Assembly: GCA_012959805.1 (NCBI GenBank)
Contig: DUCN01000078.1
Span: forward strand, 22,199-86,198
Length of the DNA stretch: 64,000 nt
Source of the DNA: Myxococcales bacterium
Lineage (GTDB): Bacteria; Myxococcota_A; UBA9160; UBA4427
Reading direction: 5' to 3'
The position numbers were made by a program, and so were the translations under genes. Position 1 is the first letter of the stretch. Each line of letters begins with the position of its first letter. The notes under the pieces were generated by a model. The model ran no database searches and was not told the DNA's origin. It saw only the letters and a program-made list of their open reading frames with translations. Positions 19,708 to 28,684 of the stretch are shown here, piece by piece.

Positions 19708-20124
19708 CTAGCGCAGGTCCTCGCGGAGCTCCGACGTCATGTTCGCGCGAATTTCGTCTGGGATCTTGATCGCACGGCGCTCGCCCAGATGAAGCGCGAG
19801 TTCGACGACCTCGTTCGACAGCAGGAGCTCTCCCGTATCAACATTGAACACCCAGTATCGGCGAAGGTTCGTCTTGCGCCCCAATTCGATCGTCGCTGCA
19901 AAGCTCTGAACACGCATCCCCACCATGGGTTGCACGAGCATGACAGAGCGCGTCTCCATAGAGGCCCAGCCCATCTTCGCTCCGTCGGAGAGTTCGATGA
20001 GCATGGGTCCGTCGTTCTTCAACGCCGGCGGCAACGGATTTCCTCCTCACATGTAGAAGGGACGCATTTCGGCCGTGAGGCGACCTTCGGCGTCGCAGTC
20101 CGCGGCGTCTACTTGGCGTGACAT
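19708..20124 (-). pseudogene. Hotdog-fold acyl-CoA thioesterase remnant with in-frame stop
   Basis: In one frame the start MSRQVDAADCDAEGRL (typical thioesterase DCD motif) runs to a TGA at 20051-20049. The same frame then continues with KMGWASMETRSVMLVQ, LRRYWVFNVDTGELL and RRAIKIPDEIRA, the C-terminal hotdog pattern. Reading the stop as Trp would restore a continuous domain. A strong GAGGAGG precedes a TTG at 20034, so a 108-residue partial product is conceivable. The upstream end abuts the dispersed repeat at 20166, and the 3' end abuts the IS1182 fragment. Confidence 0.65.
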
Positions 20125-20165
20125 TCTGAATGCGAGGCCCGTCGCAATCGCATCTTGGAAGGAGG

Positions 20166-20255
20166 GAATAGGAAAAACAAGCAGCGTTTTCCGCACCACC
20201 GATAGTAGGCATTACGACAACTAGGCCCCCGCCGGAGCTACGTGGCCCCTTCCGG
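20166..20255. repeat. Diverged ~90 bp dispersed repeat, copy 1
   Basis: Begins GAATAGGAAAAACAAGC and continues through CACCACCGATAGTAGG; the same order of blocks occurs at 36216-36315 with scattered substitutions. Both copies abut the upstream side of a truncated minus-strand gene (thioesterase here, PEP-CTERM protein there). This suggests the terminus of a mobile element. No ORF is recognisable in it, and the element family is not identified. Confidence 0.65.
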
Positions 20256-20260
20256 GGAAA

Positions 20261-20333
20261 GCGGCTTAGACCGAAACTGGAAGCTGTCTCTTAGCAAGAG
20301 CCGTCCGGTGTCCAGGCTATTTTGCCGACGTAC
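20261..20333 (+). mobile_element. IS3-like right-end remnant
   Basis: About 73 bp starting GCGGCTTAGACCGAAAC match, with substitutions, the final codons and right end of the IS3-like element at 27970-28038, and the inverted copy at 22011-22085. Only the terminus remains; no transposase coding is left. With the inverted copy at 22011 it brackets the glycosidase gene. Confidence 0.6.
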
Positions 20334-20383
20334 AATTTCATTCGAGACCGGTCATTCAAGGAGAGGCACTTGATCCTTACAAC

Positions 20384-22129
20384 TTGGAACCCGATGTGAG
20401 ACACGGCACAAATGCAAATGAAGGCTGCTCGGAGCTCAATCCAGTGCCTCATTCGCAGAGACAAGGCGCGCGCCTCTGCCTGATCATTCTCCTATTGCTA
20501 CCGCTCCAAATGGCTGAGGCTGAAATCATCACGATCGACGCCGCGACCGTAGATGGAATCGTGCCTGCGATACATGGCGTGACCAATGGTCCGATCATCA
20601 GCAGCCAATCGATCCGTGAGCCCCCGTGCCAAAACTTTCAGCCCGCCGATCATTCAGCCACGTTTCAGGAATTATCGATCCCACAGGTCCGAACCCACGG
20701 TGGGGCAGAAACAGATTTAAATCTCATCTGGGAGCACTATCCCAACTACGCGGGGCATAACCCTATTGATGAAAACAACTACCACTGGGAGCGTGCGGAT
20801 GAGGCCGTCGCGCAGATCGTCGCCGTGGGTTCTCAGCCTTTCATCCGAATCGGCCAGTCGAAAAATGGCACTCCCAACGCCCCGTGCGATCCTAATCTGA
20901 ATACCACAATGGTGCCTGACGATTTCCAGGTGTTCGGGGAAGTTGCAAAACGGATCTTGATGCACTTCACCCAAGGCTGGGATAATGGATTCTTCTACGA
21001 CATTGAATATGTCGAAGTCTGGAACGAGTTCTACGAGCCCGATTTCTGGAGCGGCACAGGAACCGAGGCGGCCGAACTCTACGAAGCAACCTACATCGCG
21101 GTAAAGGCCGCTCTTCCCGACATCAAACTGGGGCCGAGCATTAACAGGCCCTTGACTTTAAATCCCTTACCGCACGATTTCTGGAACTACATCGAGACCC
21201 ATGCTGTGCCTGTCGATTTCGTGAGCGCCCACCTCTACGCCGACCAACCAAGAGACATGGAAATCAGCATCCATCAACACCAAACTGACCGCAGCTGGGA
21301 AGATTTCTTTGCCCTTGTGGACCACCTGCCAGTCGACACGCCCATCGTCAACTCAGAGTGGAATCGCCGGATTGGATGTTCGCTTACCGGAGGCAACGGC
21401 AACACTGTGCCGGGCGGCGCGTTTGTAGCCGGCGCGCTGATTGCGATGGCTGGCATGCATCCGGCGAATAGTGATCACAACCTGGTGATGTCGCACCTCT
21501 ATTCAGCTCGATCACAGATCTGGAACGCTGCTCTCCAGCCAAAGGCACCCGGCGTGGGACTGGAGGCCTACGCGAAGCTCGTTATGGAGACACCCGAGCG
21601 ACTCGTGGTGAGCGGCGATCATGTTGTTACGGCCGATGTCGACTTCCGGATAATGGCAGGCCGCTCCGGGGACGCGCGGCGGGTGAATCTCCTCGTCAGT
21701 TACTACGACACGTCTCAGACCACGTGCCCGAATAACAGCCATACCTCGGCCATCATTCCGCTGACTGTGAATGTCACCAATTTGCCATGGGGCGATGCGC
21801 TCTTTACTTGGAAACGCTGGGTCCACACGGCGAACACCGCATTGACCTTGGAGGCCTCAGGCTCAGGCACTGGAGGGACATTTTCCACAACACAGACGAT
21901 GCACGCCAACGTCTTGGAACTCTATGAATTCGAGCAGGTTTATTCTGTGCCCGCAGGAGACCCCTGGCCGGTGTTCGTTGCGTTTCTTTCGATTGGATTA
22001 TTCATTGTAGGTCGTCAAAATATTTCGGACAAGGACCGCTCTTCGCTAAGAGACAGTTTTAGGTTTCGGCCTAAGCCGCTTTCTGATCCAGGTACTCTTT
22101 CTTCCTTCGATCCATCGTTCTTCGTTTGA
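20384..22129 (+). CDS. Secreted GH39-like glycosidase with a sorting-type C-terminus altered by an IS end
   Basis: Probable glycoside hydrolase of 581 residues with an N-terminal signal segment ([16 protein letters not shown]). The acid/base region [13 protein letters not shown] and the nucleophile region IVNSEWNRR resemble the WNEP and xEW motifs of GH39-like enzymes. Near the C-terminus YSVPAGDPW, a hydrophobic helix and an Arg look like a PEP-CTERM/IPTLSEW-type sorting tail. After this, the last ~36 residues are antisense translation of an IS3 right end. The start is uncertain: TTG at 20384 or GTG at 20396; no ATG precedes the signal. Substrate unknown. Confidence 0.7.
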   Translation: MEPDVRHGTNANEGCSELNPVPHSQRQGARLCLIILLLLPLQMAEAEIITIDAATVDGIVPAIHGVTNGPIISSQSIREPPCQNFQPADHSATFQELSIPQVRTHGGAETDLNLIWEHYPNYAGHNPIDENNYHWERADEAVAQIVAVGSQPFIRIGQSKNGTPNAPCDPNLNTTMVPDDFQVFGEVAKRILMHFTQGWDNGFFYDIEYVEVWNEFYEPDFWSGTGTEAAELYEATYIAVKAALPDIKLGPSINRPLTLNPLPHDFWNYIETHAVPVDFVSAHLYADQPRDMEISIHQHQTDRSWEDFFALVDHLPVDTPIVNSEWNRRIGCSLTGGNGNTVPGGAFVAGALIAMAGMHPANSDHNLVMSHLYSARSQIWNAALQPKAPGVGLEAYAKLVMETPERLVVSGDHVVTADVDFRIMAGRSGDARRVNLLVSYYDTSQTTCPNNSHTSAIIPLTVNVTNLPWGDALFTWKRWVHTANTALTLEASGSGTGGTFSTTQTMHANVLELYEFEQVYSVPAGDPWPVFVAFLSIGLFIVGRQNISDKDRSSLRDSFRFRPKPLSDPGTLSSFDPSFFV

Positions 22130-22217
22130 TCTTCGATCGTTTGCTCAGTACTTCGTACTGCCTGCCGAAGTAGACATCGGCGGGCGTGACGTTTTGGATC
22201 GCTTCGTGATAGCGCTC
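22011..22217 (-). mobile_element. IS3-like element, inverted right-end fragment
   Basis: The reverse complement encodes the transposase tail [18 protein letters not shown]...QKAA followed by the same right end as the element at 26881-28038. The body is missing. Its outer end supplies the last codons and the stop of the glycosidase gene on the opposite strand. It is joined head-on to another IS3 fragment at 22218. Confidence 0.75.
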
Positions 22218-22481
22218 TGGCAAGCCCAAGAAAACGGAATCGAATACAGCATGAGTCGAAGCGGAAACTGTTGGGATAACGCAGTTGCCGAGAGCTTCTT
22301 CGGAATGCTAAAGAACGAGTTGATCTATCGACGCGACGGCCGTGGCTCGATCGTGAGACCGTTCGCGAAGCGATCAGCGAACACATCGAGGTGTTCTACA
22401 ATCGGATCCGAAGGCACTCGACCATCGGGAACATTAGCCCAGCGAATTTCGAGGAAATCAATCAAGCCGAAGCGGCGTAAT
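22218..22481 (+). mobile_element. IS3-family OrfB C-terminal fragment, frameshifted
   Basis: The forward reading gives [20 protein letters not shown] and [18 protein letters not shown], then shifts frame near 22330 and continues [15 protein letters not shown]...[16 protein letters not shown]. These are the DDE C-terminal motifs of a different IS3 subgroup from its neighbour. It is truncated at the N-terminus and so inactive. Confidence 0.8.
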
Positions 22482-22542
22482 CAACTTGTCCGCTTTTGCG
22501 GAGCAAGATCACTCTTCATTATCCAGCGAAAAGGAGTCAGTC

Positions 22543-23286
22543 ATGGGTCGTCTTATCCGCTTCATTTTTGGTTTGTTCGCATACGTTTTCTTCTTCTCGA
22601 GCTTTCTCTATTTGATTGGTTTTGTCGCCAACGTCTTCGTGCCACGCAGCATTGATTCCGGGCCAGCTACATCTGCGTCACCTGCCGCGCTCGCCGCAAC
22701 GATCAATCTCGCACTGCTTCTGCTCTTTGGTCTTCAACACAGCGTCATGGCGCGTCCCGGATTCAAGGCCGCCCTCACTCGCCTATGGCCGGCGGCGATC
22801 GAGCGCAGCTTGTATGTGGCGATGACCTCGGTTGCCCTGTCTCTGCTCTATGTGTTCTGGCGTCCATTGCCGGCGGCTGTATGGTCGGTGGACAGCGAGA
22901 GCCTGGGGGTATTGCTGCACGTCGTGTCTGCCCTGGGGTGGGCCATCGTCTTGATATCGACTTTTCTGATTAATCATTTCGAACTCTTTGGGCTTCGCCA
23001 GATCTGGGCCGACATGCGGCGCGCCGACATTCCCGAAACCAGCTTTCGGAATCCATTGTTTTACAAACTCGTTCGCCACCCGATCTACACCGGATTTCTG
23101 CTGGCATTCTGGGCCACGCCGGACATGAGCCAGGGGCGCCTTCTCTTTGCGATGGGTATGACGGTCTACATTCTCATTGGCATTCGCTACGAAGAGAAGG
23201 ATCTGATTGAAAGCCTCGGTGCTGATTACAGCGAATACCGCCAACGCGTGGGCATGCTCGTGCCGGGCGTCGGCAAGAAGCGATAG
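22543..23286 (+). CDS. mddA: MddA-type methanethiol S-methyltransferase (NnrU-like membrane protein)
   Basis: Predicted to methylate methanethiol to dimethyl sulfide using SAM. The 247-residue protein has about six membrane helices, [14 protein letters not shown] near residue 65, [17 protein letters not shown] in the middle and the [18 protein letters not shown] segment, where RHP is the SAM-binding motif of isoprenylcysteine methyltransferase-like enzymes. The start at 22543 follows AAGGAG at the right spacing; the frame extends upstream only into IS DNA. It sits directly behind an IS fragment, so it is island cargo. Assignment to MddA rather than another member of the superfamily is likely, not certain. 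Confidence 0.78.
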   Translation: MGRLIRFIFGLFAYVFFFSSFLYLIGFVANVFVPRSIDSGPATSASPAALAATINLALLLLFGLQHSVMARPGFKAALTRLWPAAIERSLYVAMTSVALSLLYVFWRPLPAAVWSVDSESLGVLLHVVSALGWAIVLISTFLINHFELFGLRQIWADMRRADIPETSFRNPLFYKLVRHPIYTGFLLAFWATPDMSQGRLLFAMGMTVYILIGIRYEEKDLIESLGADYSEYRQRVGMLVPGVGKKR

Positions 23287-23810
23287 GCCAAGAAGTAATA
23301 GGCCAAGCAGCGCCGGGCCTTCAACCGGTCGGCGCGCAGAGCTTCACGATCAGAGATTCGTCGTGATGGATTGCGCCGGGAACATCAACCACGCTTGCTG
23401 GGGCCATTTATGTGTTTGTGATGTGGCAGAGAAGCAAGGAACTCGAGGCCGTTCAAGAAATCTTGGCAAAACTCTTTCCCCTTTTTGACGGGTGAAGCAG
23501 AGCGGGATCCGCGACTCACTGATCGCGAACGCGTCTCGCAGGAGATGAGAGGTCGCAGCTTCATGGTCGAGTCATTACCGGTCGCGCTCGGTCGGCTATT
23601 GAATTCTCGTCGTCATCGCTGCATACGTAGGAACCTGAGGGCTGGAACGATCGACGCACTGGCCCAGCAGCTCTCGTTGGCCGACTGTTCGATCAAGTGA
23701 TCGAGAAGCCATCTCGGTAGACTCATCAGTCTCGCCGGGACGCTTGCGTGCCTTCTGAAAGATGGATCTATGCAGTTGAGCCTTGTACTCTTAACCCTAA
23801 TGGATCCGTC
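23287..23810. other. Non-coding or decayed stretch downstream of mddA
   Basis: About 520 bp without a recognisable gene. Short open stretches occur in several frames (for example a 71-codon plus-strand one at 23485-23700), but none has a family pattern or a good ribosome-binding site. It most likely contains decayed sequence. Confidence 0.45.
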
Positions 23811-24026
23811 ATGAAAATCGCCTACGCCATTGACTCTGTGCTTGGTGGTGGCGCCGCCGGACCGGTAGCGGCGGTCACACGCGTACTGCGAGATACTGGC
23901 GCTGACGTAGAGGTGTTCGCACTCGAACGGCGTGACGGGCGGTCCTTGCCATCCATGCTCGCAGATGGATTGCGCGTTCACGTACGGGAAGGCGGAAAAT
24001 TCGAAGGCGACGGGAAGCAAGGATGA
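23811..24026 (+). pseudogene. N-terminal fragment of a GT4-type glycosyltransferase
   Basis: 71 codons starting MKIAYAIDSVLGGGAAGPV, then TGADVEVFALERRDGRS. This matches the first two beta-strands and the glycine-rich loop of group 1 glycosyltransferases (usual length ~370). It ends abruptly where an IS3 OrfA start begins at 24023. The bulk of the gene, including the donor-binding domain, is missing. Confidence 0.5.
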
Positions 24027-24085
24027 AGCGCACACGCTTTTCAGAGGAACAGATCACCGGAATTTAAGGCGAATCTTGGGTCAGG
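24023..24085 (+). mobile_element. IS3 OrfA start, truncated
   Basis: MKRTRFSEEQITGI is the canonical N-terminus of IS3-family OrfA, immediately followed by a stop and unrelated DNA. The junction sequence CTTGGGTCAGGCTCCTAG at ~24072-24089 recurs in inverted form, with one mismatch, at ~19067-19084, suggesting a further mobile-element end. Confidence 0.65.
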
Positions 24086-24088
24086 CTC

Positions 24089-25279
24089 CTAGCTACGAAC
24101 CCAGGCTCCTACTCCGACCCCGACAAAAATCAACACCGAGATCAACTGGAAAACCAGGTCGGCGCGGTCGATACGCCGGGCGACCGCGCTCTTGTCTTTG
24201 TCTTCGGCTTGGGCATAGGCGTTCGTTCCCCAAGTGAAGAGTCCGAACAGGCCAAGAGCGATCGCGTAGCCCACAGCGAAAAGTTCATCCAGAAATGTCA
24301 GGTAGGGCAATGGCGGAAGTTCGTCGTGATAGGACTGCTGAAGGAAAATGAGTGTCAGCAACGCCGTGGAGGGAATGGCAAGGCGCACATCGCCTAGGGA
24401 TCCAGCCACCGACGGCGAAAGTAAAACAACGGCCATGATGATCAGCAGGGGGAAAACCCAATTGACAAAGGCGCTCCAATAATCCGCCTGATAAACCATC
24501 TCCAATCGCATCTGGCTGAACGTCGGGTGGTACCAGGAGCCAAACCGACTCGAATAGCGATGCAGGTAGGGCTCGAAGGAGGAACTGTTCAGGCGATACC
24601 CGCTCAAGCTTCCCGAACGGCCCATAAAGCCATTGGCGTGATGATGCGGGAGCAGGAGAACTTCCGCGTATTTGTCTGACATAGAGGGCGCCGCCACTTC
24701 AACGATCACCGGAAGATTGACCTCGCCAAATGGATCCGTGCGGAACTCGATCTCATCATCGTAGAAGCGACTCGAAAATCGATAACGCTGGTAGTATCGG
24801 CCGCCTGAGAGCATCCTGGGCTCTGCCGTCACCGGTTCGAAGAGCGAGTCCCAGATTTCAACCCGATTCGCGAGGCGCACAATATCTCTGGGCTCGATGC
24901 CGTTTTTCTCCATGAGATCGTGTACGGAGGACGGCCATTCGAGCCAGATATACCCATCGGCCGAGAACGTCCTCGAAACCAACGAGAGTTCGTAAACCTT
25001 GTCGACAAGGATGCCCGCATAAACAATCAAGGCGTCCTCGGCGAACTCCTTCGTCGAGGGAAGGGGCACGATGGACTCGCGGTCGCGTTCGAGCAGCAAC
25101 GCGGTTTCTTCCCGCAGGTCCGTGTCGAGTTCTCGCTGGAAGCAGGAAAAACCCGCCAGAACCACCGCGAGAAGGAGCACGCAAAGGCGCGCACCGGTGA
25201 CGAGACCCCGAACCGGCCGAAATTCATCGGTGCGCTTCATTCGAAAGCGATATCTCTTTTTCTGCAGGTCTTTATCCAT
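24089..25279 (-). CDS. Pentameric ligand-gated ion channel homologue (bacterial Cys-loop receptor family)
   Basis: 396 residues. A signal-like helix (~residues 25-42) is followed by an extracellular beta-rich domain with family landmarks: VYELSLVSRTFSADGYIWLEW, VEIWDSLFEP, and FRTDPFGEVNLPV in place of the PFD of the Pro-loop. Four membrane helices follow: M1 at FVNWVFPLLIIMAVVLL; M2 at RLAIPSTALLTLIFLQQS; the M2-M3 loop ELPPLPYLTFLDE, closely resembling GLIC's NLPKTPYMTY; M3; and, after a charged loop, M4. The loop cysteines are absent, as in other bacterial members. The start at 25279 lies 11 bp after the binding-protein stop; 25333 and 25240 are alternatives. Ligand and ion selectivity are unknown. 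Confidence 0.8.
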   Translation of the reverse strand: MDKDLQKKRYRFRMKRTDEFRPVRGLVTGARLCVLLLAVVLAGFSCFQRELDTDLREETALLLERDRESIVPLPSTKEFAEDALIVYAGILVDKVYELSLVSRTFSADGYIWLEWPSSVHDLMEKNGIEPRDIVRLANRVEIWDSLFEPVTAEPRMLSGGRYYQRYRFSSRFYDDEIEFRTDPFGEVNLPVIVEVAAPSMSDKYAEVLLLPHHHANGFMGRSGSLSGYRLNSSSFEPYLHRYSSRFGSWYHPTFSQMRLEMVYQADYWSAFVNWVFPLLIIMAVVLLSPSVAGSLGDVRLAIPSTALLTLIFLQQSYHDELPPLPYLTFLDELFAVGYAIALGLFGLFTWGTNAYAQAEDKDKSAVARRIDRADLVFQLISVLIFVGVGVGAWVRS

Positions 25280-25290
25280 AGAAAAGCGAT

Positions 25291-26592
25291 CTACTGCTTG
25301 AACTTTCCGGCGTCCGGGCGATCCAGACTCCAATCGCAGCGGTAGCCGCGGCTCTCCGCCAACAGGGGGCTCCAGGGTAGGGGCTCGATCACCCCCTTGT
25401 TCTCCAAGATCTCGAAGGTTCCATCGCGAAGCACTTGGCCAATCAAAGCCTTTTTCGACAGGTGATGGTTCTCGTGGACCTCAACCGCGCCAGCCGGGCC
25501 TTCGAATGCGACGCCGATCAGCGCATCCCTCACCTGCGAAACTTCGGTGGTCCCGGCCTTCTCCGCCGCCAACGCCCATACATTGACCATCACGTACGCC
25601 GATTCGGCCGGGTCGCTGATAACGCGATGAACGCCGTGCATCTGCGTGAAGGCTTCGGCGAAGGATCGAGCTGCATCGGTATCCACACTATGAAAGAAGT
25701 TCCAGACTGCATAGGTGCCCTCGAGATACTTGGGCCCGATCGCCACCACTTCTTCCTCGGCGACCGAAAAGCTGAGAATCGTGAAACCGTGCTCCTGATC
25801 GATTCCCGCTTCCTTCAGCTTCTGGAAGAAGTAAACGTTGCTGTCTCCATTGAGGGTATTGAGCACGATACCGCCTCGCGGAAAGGCCTTTCGAATCGCC
25901 TCCACAACGGGCGCGACATCGTTGCTGCCCAGAGGTAAATAGACTTCGCCAACGATCTTAGCTCCGCTCCCGGCCGCCTTCGCGTTGATGATCGAATTGG
26001 CGGTACGCGGATAGACATAGTCGGAGCCTACCAGGAAGAGCGTCTTGCCCCGGTTCTCGAATAGCCAATCCAGCGCGGGCTCGATCTGCTGATTGGGTGT
26101 GGCCCCCGCGTAGAACACGTTGCGTGAACACTCTTGCCCCTCGTACTGGATGGGGTAGAAGAGAAGGTGATCCTTCTCTTCGAAGACGGGCAGCATCGCC
26201 TTCCGGCTGGCAGAGGTCCAACCGCCAAACACTACGGCCACTTTGTCCTGCTCGATCAACTTTTCTGCCCGCCGGGCAAACGTCGGCCAATCCGAAGCTC
26301 CGTCCTCTTCAATCGCAACGATGGCCAGTCGCTGGCCCTGGATTCTGAGCCCGCCGGCCGCATTGATCTCATGAATCGCAAGCAACTCGGCCTCAGCGAC
26401 GGTGTTCTCGGAAATCGCCATAGTGCCGGTCCGAGAGTGAAGAATTCCAACCTTGACGTAGCCGTCGAACCGCTCGACTACGGGCGTTTCGCTCCCGCAC
26501 GCCAGGAGCCATAACGCGCTCCCCAGCACAACGGCCAAACCCGGGCGTAGGCGCCTGAATCGCAACGCTCGCTCGACAGTTCTCGATGGCAT
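25291..26592 (-). CDS. UrtA-like periplasmic binding lipoprotein (urea/short-amide type)
   Basis: 433 residues from the chosen start, with lipoprotein signal (LGSALWLLAC). The mature part is a type I periplasmic-binding fold very close to UrtA: KVGILHSRTGTMAISE, IEEDGASDWPTFA, VVFGGWTSASRKAMLPVFEE, LLFYPIQYEGQE, YAGATPNQQIEPALDWL, VGSDYVYPRTAN and LNTLNGDSNVYFF. UrtA normally feeds the UrtBCDE ABC transporter, but no permease or ATPase is in the window. The next gene on the strand is the ion channel homologue, 11 bp downstream. The frame is open to 26700, and the exact start is uncertain. Confidence 0.87.
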   Translation of the reverse strand: MPSRTVERALRFRRLRPGLAVVLGSALWLLACGSETPVVERFDGYVKVGILHSRTGTMAISENTVAEAELLAIHEINAAGGLRIQGQRLAIVAIEEDGASDWPTFARRAEKLIEQDKVAVVFGGWTSASRKAMLPVFEEKDHLLFYPIQYEGQECSRNVFYAGATPNQQIEPALDWLFENRGKTLFLVGSDYVYPRTANSIINAKAAGSGAKIVGEVYLPLGSNDVAPVVEAIRKAFPRGGIVLNTLNGDSNVYFFQKLKEAGIDQEHGFTILSFSVAEEEVVAIGPKYLEGTYAVWNFFHSVDTDAARSFAEAFTQMHGVHRVISDPAESAYVMVNVWALAAEKAGTTEVSQVRDALIGVAFEGPAGAVEVHENHHLSKKALIGQVLRDGTFEILENKGVIEPLPWSPLLAESRGYRCDWSLDRPDAGKFKQ

Positions 26593-26843
26593 GGGGGGGA
26601 GCCTCGCGACTGAAAAACTCCACCGGGTTTCCGGTTCGCTTTCTCGCCTATTGTTTTGTTGCGGATTCTCGCGCAGGACGTTCGAACGAGCCATGCCCAC
26701 AGACGTATAGTCGATAAAAACGGGCGACGATCAGGCCTTGGGTTCGGCCTCAGAGAGACAATCTTCGTCGCTTGGCGACAAAGCACCACACTGGTTTGTT
26801 TCCCGTCAGCAGAATTCGAACATTCAGAGGTCATAGGCTTGGA

Positions 26844-26880
26844 GACACACCTCGGGGTCCGGAGGACCCCGAGGTGTGTC
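26844..26880. repeat. Perfect 17 bp inverted repeat with 3 bp loop at the IS3 left end
   Basis: GACACACCTCGGGGTCC, GGA, GGACCCCGAGGTGTGTC. The right arm runs into the left end of the IS3-like element. The left arm is therefore probably the end of a second, inverted copy or an element-associated duplication. It could also form a strong RNA hairpin, but no T-tract follows. Confidence 0.7.
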
Positions 26881-28038
26881 CCATGTCCCAGTAAAACAAG
26901 CAGTGCACCGAAGCAGTCGTGCGCGACATCCGTCGCCGAACCCGAAGGAAGTTCTCGCCAAAAGAGAAAATCCGGATCGCAAGCTGAAGGAAGTCGTTGC
27001 CGAGATCACGCTCAAGAATCCCGTTCTCAAAAAAAGTCTGATGGGTCATGGCGAGGAGGATGCTTCGTGAGACGCACGGCCTCCGAGAAAAGGGAGATCA
27101 TCCGCCTGGTCGAGGGGACGGATCTGCCGGTTCAAGTGAGACTGCGGCAACTGGGCTTGCGTGGAAACATGTTCTACGGCTGGTATCAGCGGCATCTCGA
27201 CGACGGCTTCGACAGGCTCAACGACAAGAAGCCCGTGAGACGATCCCGTTGGAATGCGATCCCGGAGAAAGTCCTAAGACAAGTACTTGACCTAGCACTT
27301 GAGCGAACTGATCTCTCACTACGAGAGCTGGCCTGCCGCTACACCGACGAGAGGCGCTACTGCGTGTCCGAATCGAGCGTTTATCTGATCTGAAGGCAGC
27401 GGATCTCATCACGAATCCGGCCTACATCTTGATGTCGGCATCCGATGCGTTCAAGGACCCGACGACACGGGTCCACTAGATGTGGCAAACCGACTTCACG
27501 TACTTCCGGATCATCAACTGGAGTTGGTACTACCCGTCGACCGTTCTGGATGACTTCTCGCGCAATATCATCCCCTGGAAGCTAAGTCCGATAATGGGTG
27601 CGACCGATGTCACCCAGACACCCGATCAAGCGCTCGCGAGCAGCGGTGTCGATCAGGTCAAGGTGAAGCATCGTCCGCGACTGTTAAGCGACAACGGTTC
27701 GGCGTATCTATCAGGCGAACCCAGGGACTACCTGGGCAAATGGAGGATGGCGCATACCCGTGGCGCCCCGTATCACCGGCAGACGCAGGGGAATATCGAG
27801 CGCTATCACCGGACGATGAAAAACGTCGTTTACGACAACAACGAGCGCTATCACGAAGCGATCGACAACGTGACGCCGGCCGACGTCTACTTCGGGCGGC
27901 AGTACGAAGTGCTGACCGAGCGATCGAAGATCAAAGGAAGAAGGAAGAAGGAGTATCTGACCCAGAAGGCGGCTTAGGCCGAAACCCAAAACTGCCTCTT
28001 GGCGAAGAGCGGTTTCTGTCCGAAATATTTTCACGACC
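26881..28038 (+). mobile_element. Degenerate IS3-family element
   Basis: Pieces in order: an OrfA tail (RKLKEVVAEITLKNPVLKKSL, to 27070); an OrfB N-terminus with HTH (RRTASEKREIIRLVEG, LGLRGNMFYGWYQRH); frame changes and stops near 27390-27480; then the DDE domain with TDFTY, LLSDNGSAYLSGE and GNIERYHR. About 20 residues are deleted after MKNVVY. The transposase cannot be made intact. The right end (GCTTAGGCCGAAACCC to ~28038) is the same as those at 20261 and 22011. Confidence 0.85.
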
Positions 28039-28266
28039 GACAGATCCAATGCGATCTGACGGTCGAATATTTTCGAGACTTTTTCGGTGTGACCAGGACA
28101 TCCTCGATTTTATTGCCATGAGATGCGCCGATGCGAGTTCTCAGGCCTGCGGTGCTAGCATCGTCCGCGAGGGGACGATTACCGCTTCCTCGAAAAAGCG
28201 AGAGAGCTTTGCCACGATGGCCCACTGCGCGTTTTCTCCGCAAGGCGCTAATGTCTCGGACCGTAG

Positions 28267-28288
28267 CTTCGACGGATACCCGTCGAAG
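28267..28288 (+). promoter_or_regulatory. 5'-leader hairpin just before a ribosome-binding site
   Basis: CTTCGACGG, ATAC, CCGTCGAAG forms a nine-base-pair stem with a four-base loop. It is followed immediately by GGGAGAAA and the ATG at 28301. Its position suggests it could influence translation of the downstream operon, but this is inference. Confidence 0.35.
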
Positions 28289-28300
28289 GGAGAAACAAAG

Positions 28301-28684
28301 ATGTACAAAAAAAATGTATTGAGGCCAAGAAAAGCGAACCGCCGACTCGTCGCGCTTACGCTGATCCTTATCACGAGTTCTCTCGGCGGGGTCGTCGCGC
28401 CGAGCCCGTCTTCGGCGGCCGAAGAACCGAATGGGAATCGTACGCTCGTCCTCGCGCAAGCCGGCGACTGTCAACCCAATTGTGAAGGTCGACTCGAACC
28501 TAAATATCAGCCGCGCGAACCAGAGGAGAAGAGCTGGTTCAACGGTGCCTATGTCTTTGGATTATCGAGAAGCCTCGCGGCCTCAACGATCGCGTCACCT
28601 GCCAAAGCGCCGTTGTTTCTTTTCACCGTTCCCCTCGACATCGCTCTATTTCCCTTTTCCCTGATTGGAGGCATGTTCGGATGA
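28301..28684 (+). CDS. Small secreted hypothetical protein, first gene of a lipoprotein operon
   Basis: 127 residues. The basic N-terminus (MYKKNVLRPRKANRR) and hydrophobic run with Ala-rich cleavage region form a signal peptide. The mature part has a short two-Cys stretch (GDCQPNCEG) and ends in a hydrophobic C-terminal segment (VPLDIALFPFSLIGGMFG). GGGAG precedes the ATG at 28301. The same frame is open upstream through IS DNA, which is not part of the gene. Its stop overlaps the next start (ATGA). I do not recognise the family. Confidence 0.7.
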   Translation: MYKKNVLRPRKANRRLVALTLILITSSLGGVVAPSPSSAAEEPNGNRTLVLAQAGDCQPNCEGRLEPKYQPREPEEKSWFNGAYVFGLSRSLAASTIASPAKAPLFLFTVPLDIALFPFSLIGGMFG

